Assembly (NCBI GenBank): GCA_037042185.1
Contig: JAXQJY010000026.1
Location: forward strand, 1,302,001-1,366,000
DNA: 64,000 nt
From: Sordariomycetes sp. S80-01Y
Taxonomy: Eukaryota > Ascomycota > Sordariomycetes
Direction: 5' to 3'
Shown here: positions 63,237-64,000 of the stretch, piece after piece
Layout: each line of letters begins with the position of its first letter
Numbering within the stretch: the first letter of the stretch is position 1
Notes under the pieces: model-generated
What the model was told of the DNA's origin: nothing
What the model saw: only the letters and a program-made list of their open reading frames with translations
The model's database searches: none
Program-made: the position numbers and the translations under genes

Positions 63237-64000
63237 ATGGATGCCGATCTGCCCGCGCCTTCGCCGTCGTCCTCACAAGCGAGAGGCCACAGCAGACCCG
63301 AGGCTGACGAGCCGACGTCATGTCGTGAGTGCAAGCGGCGAAAGGCCAAGTGCGACGGCACAAAGCCTGAGTGCATCGTCTGTCAGAAGTATAGACGTCA
63401 CTGCCTCTACGACAAGCATAGCAAGACTCGATTGACGCGCAAGTATGCCGCTCCCTGGCAACGTCTTCTGGCGCCTGGGCTGTGCGACTGCTGGCTGACC
63501 CTGCCCACAGGACGCTCACCATCTTGGAGGAACGCCTTGAAAGGGCCGAAGCACTGCTCAGAAGTCACTTTACCCAAGCTCAGCTGGAAGAGATGATGAC
63601 AGGCGCTGCAGCAAGTGCTCAACCAGCTAAACCTATAGCCCCAACTGCAGCCGCAAGCAACACTCTCGATGCGACGCAGCCGTCTCACAACTTGACTTCA
63701 ACGCCAGCAGCTGTCTCATCTGGTCCAGGGATGACCATTGCAGCGCCGCAACAGCCCGGCATTTCGCAACCGACGCCGTGGACCGGGGTTGGTGAAGGTT
63801 TGACGCCAGCAACGGAGGACACAGTCGGTTCTTACGACATTGCCCCATCTGTTGCCGATGACTTCGAGTGGGACGAGCAGGAGTCTTCGTGGTCCATGCA
63901 CGACTCGTTACAGGATGCCGGCGAGAAATCCATCATGGACGGCATGGCCTCCTTGTCCGTGGGAGACCGGAGAGGCTATCTCGGATCAGTGTCAGGGGCT
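63237..64000 (+). CDS. Zn2Cys6 transcription factor (partial)
   Basis: Fungal binuclear zinc cluster regulator, cut by the right edge. Exon 1 63237-63442 encodes the DNA-binding domain at about 29-58: CRECKRRKAKC, then DGTKPECIVCQKYRRHC, the spacing C-x2-C-x6-C-x6-C-x2-C-x6-C. A 68-bp intron (gtatgc donor, cccacag acceptor) leads to exon 2 from 63511, which starts TLTILEERLERAEALLRSHF, a short coiled-coil dimerisation helix. It continues in an Ala/Pro/Thr-rich linker to DGMASLSVGDRRGYLGSVSGA, a block often found just before the fungal-specific middle homology region. ATG 63237 is used; no in-frame ATG precedes it nearby. It probably controls the adjacent transporter and dehydrogenase genes, which is inference. 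Confidence 0.88.

Noticed and set aside
1-64000. LTR, virus-like or other transposable elements
   Set aside because: I looked for reverse transcriptase, integrase, transposase and capsid motifs and for long direct terminal repeats and saw none.

Overview
The window looks like gene-dense nuclear DNA of a filamentous ascomycete (Pezizomycotina, most likely Sordariomycetes). The reasons are GC-rich coding sequence, frequent short introns (about 45-140 bp) with GTRAGT-like donors and CTRAC branch sites, Zn2Cys6 and MFS families, and a gene set typical of such fungi. All calls come from reading the sequence; no database search was run. I find 22 protein-coding genes, two of them cut by the window edges, and no convincing tRNA, rRNA, transposon, LTR element, virus-like element or CRISPR array.

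Layout. 1-19 kb: a partial RG-rich protein, vacuolar/cytosolic alpha-mannosidase (ams1), an alpha-glucoside/hexose-type MFS transporter, the rRNA methyltransferase bmt5, the H3K36 methyltransferase set2, a 4.1-kb gene-free stretch, and a small AT-hook protein. 19-36 kb: GABA transaminase, a CLC chloride/proton exchanger, sas10 (SSU processome), cog1 (Golgi tethering), a peroxisomal enoyl-CoA isomerase, the Pol I subunit rpa49 and the 25-residue ribosomal protein rpl41. 36-42 kb: three less conserved genes, namely an FHA-domain kinase, a zeta-toxin-family P-loop kinase and a Cys-rich orphan. 42-56 kb: the autophagy kinase atg1, ornithine aminotransferase, the GPI mannosyltransferase gpi10 and a Sac7-type RhoGAP. 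58-64 kb: a 6-phosphogluconate-dehydrogenase-like enzyme, a divergent Dal5-type MFS transporter and a Zn2Cys6 regulator.

Working together. bmt5, sas10, rpa49 and rpl41 all serve ribosome production, although only sas10 shows even a weak candidate for a shared promoter element. The two class-III aminotransferases feed GABA and ornithine nitrogen into glutamate metabolism. The last three genes look like a small enzyme-transporter-regulator cluster. Its dehydrogenase keeps the 6PGDH catalytic residues but has replaced several phosphate-binding ones, so I suggest a different, perhaps non-phosphorylated, sugar-acid substrate. This is the best candidate for something undescribed.

Other notable structure: a perfect 38-bp-arm hairpin at 57677-57773, a 32-bp-period degenerate repeat at 22618-22732, an AT-rich palindrome at 15010-15035, and an exon junction in the FHA kinase that cannot be joined in frame with canonical splice sites.
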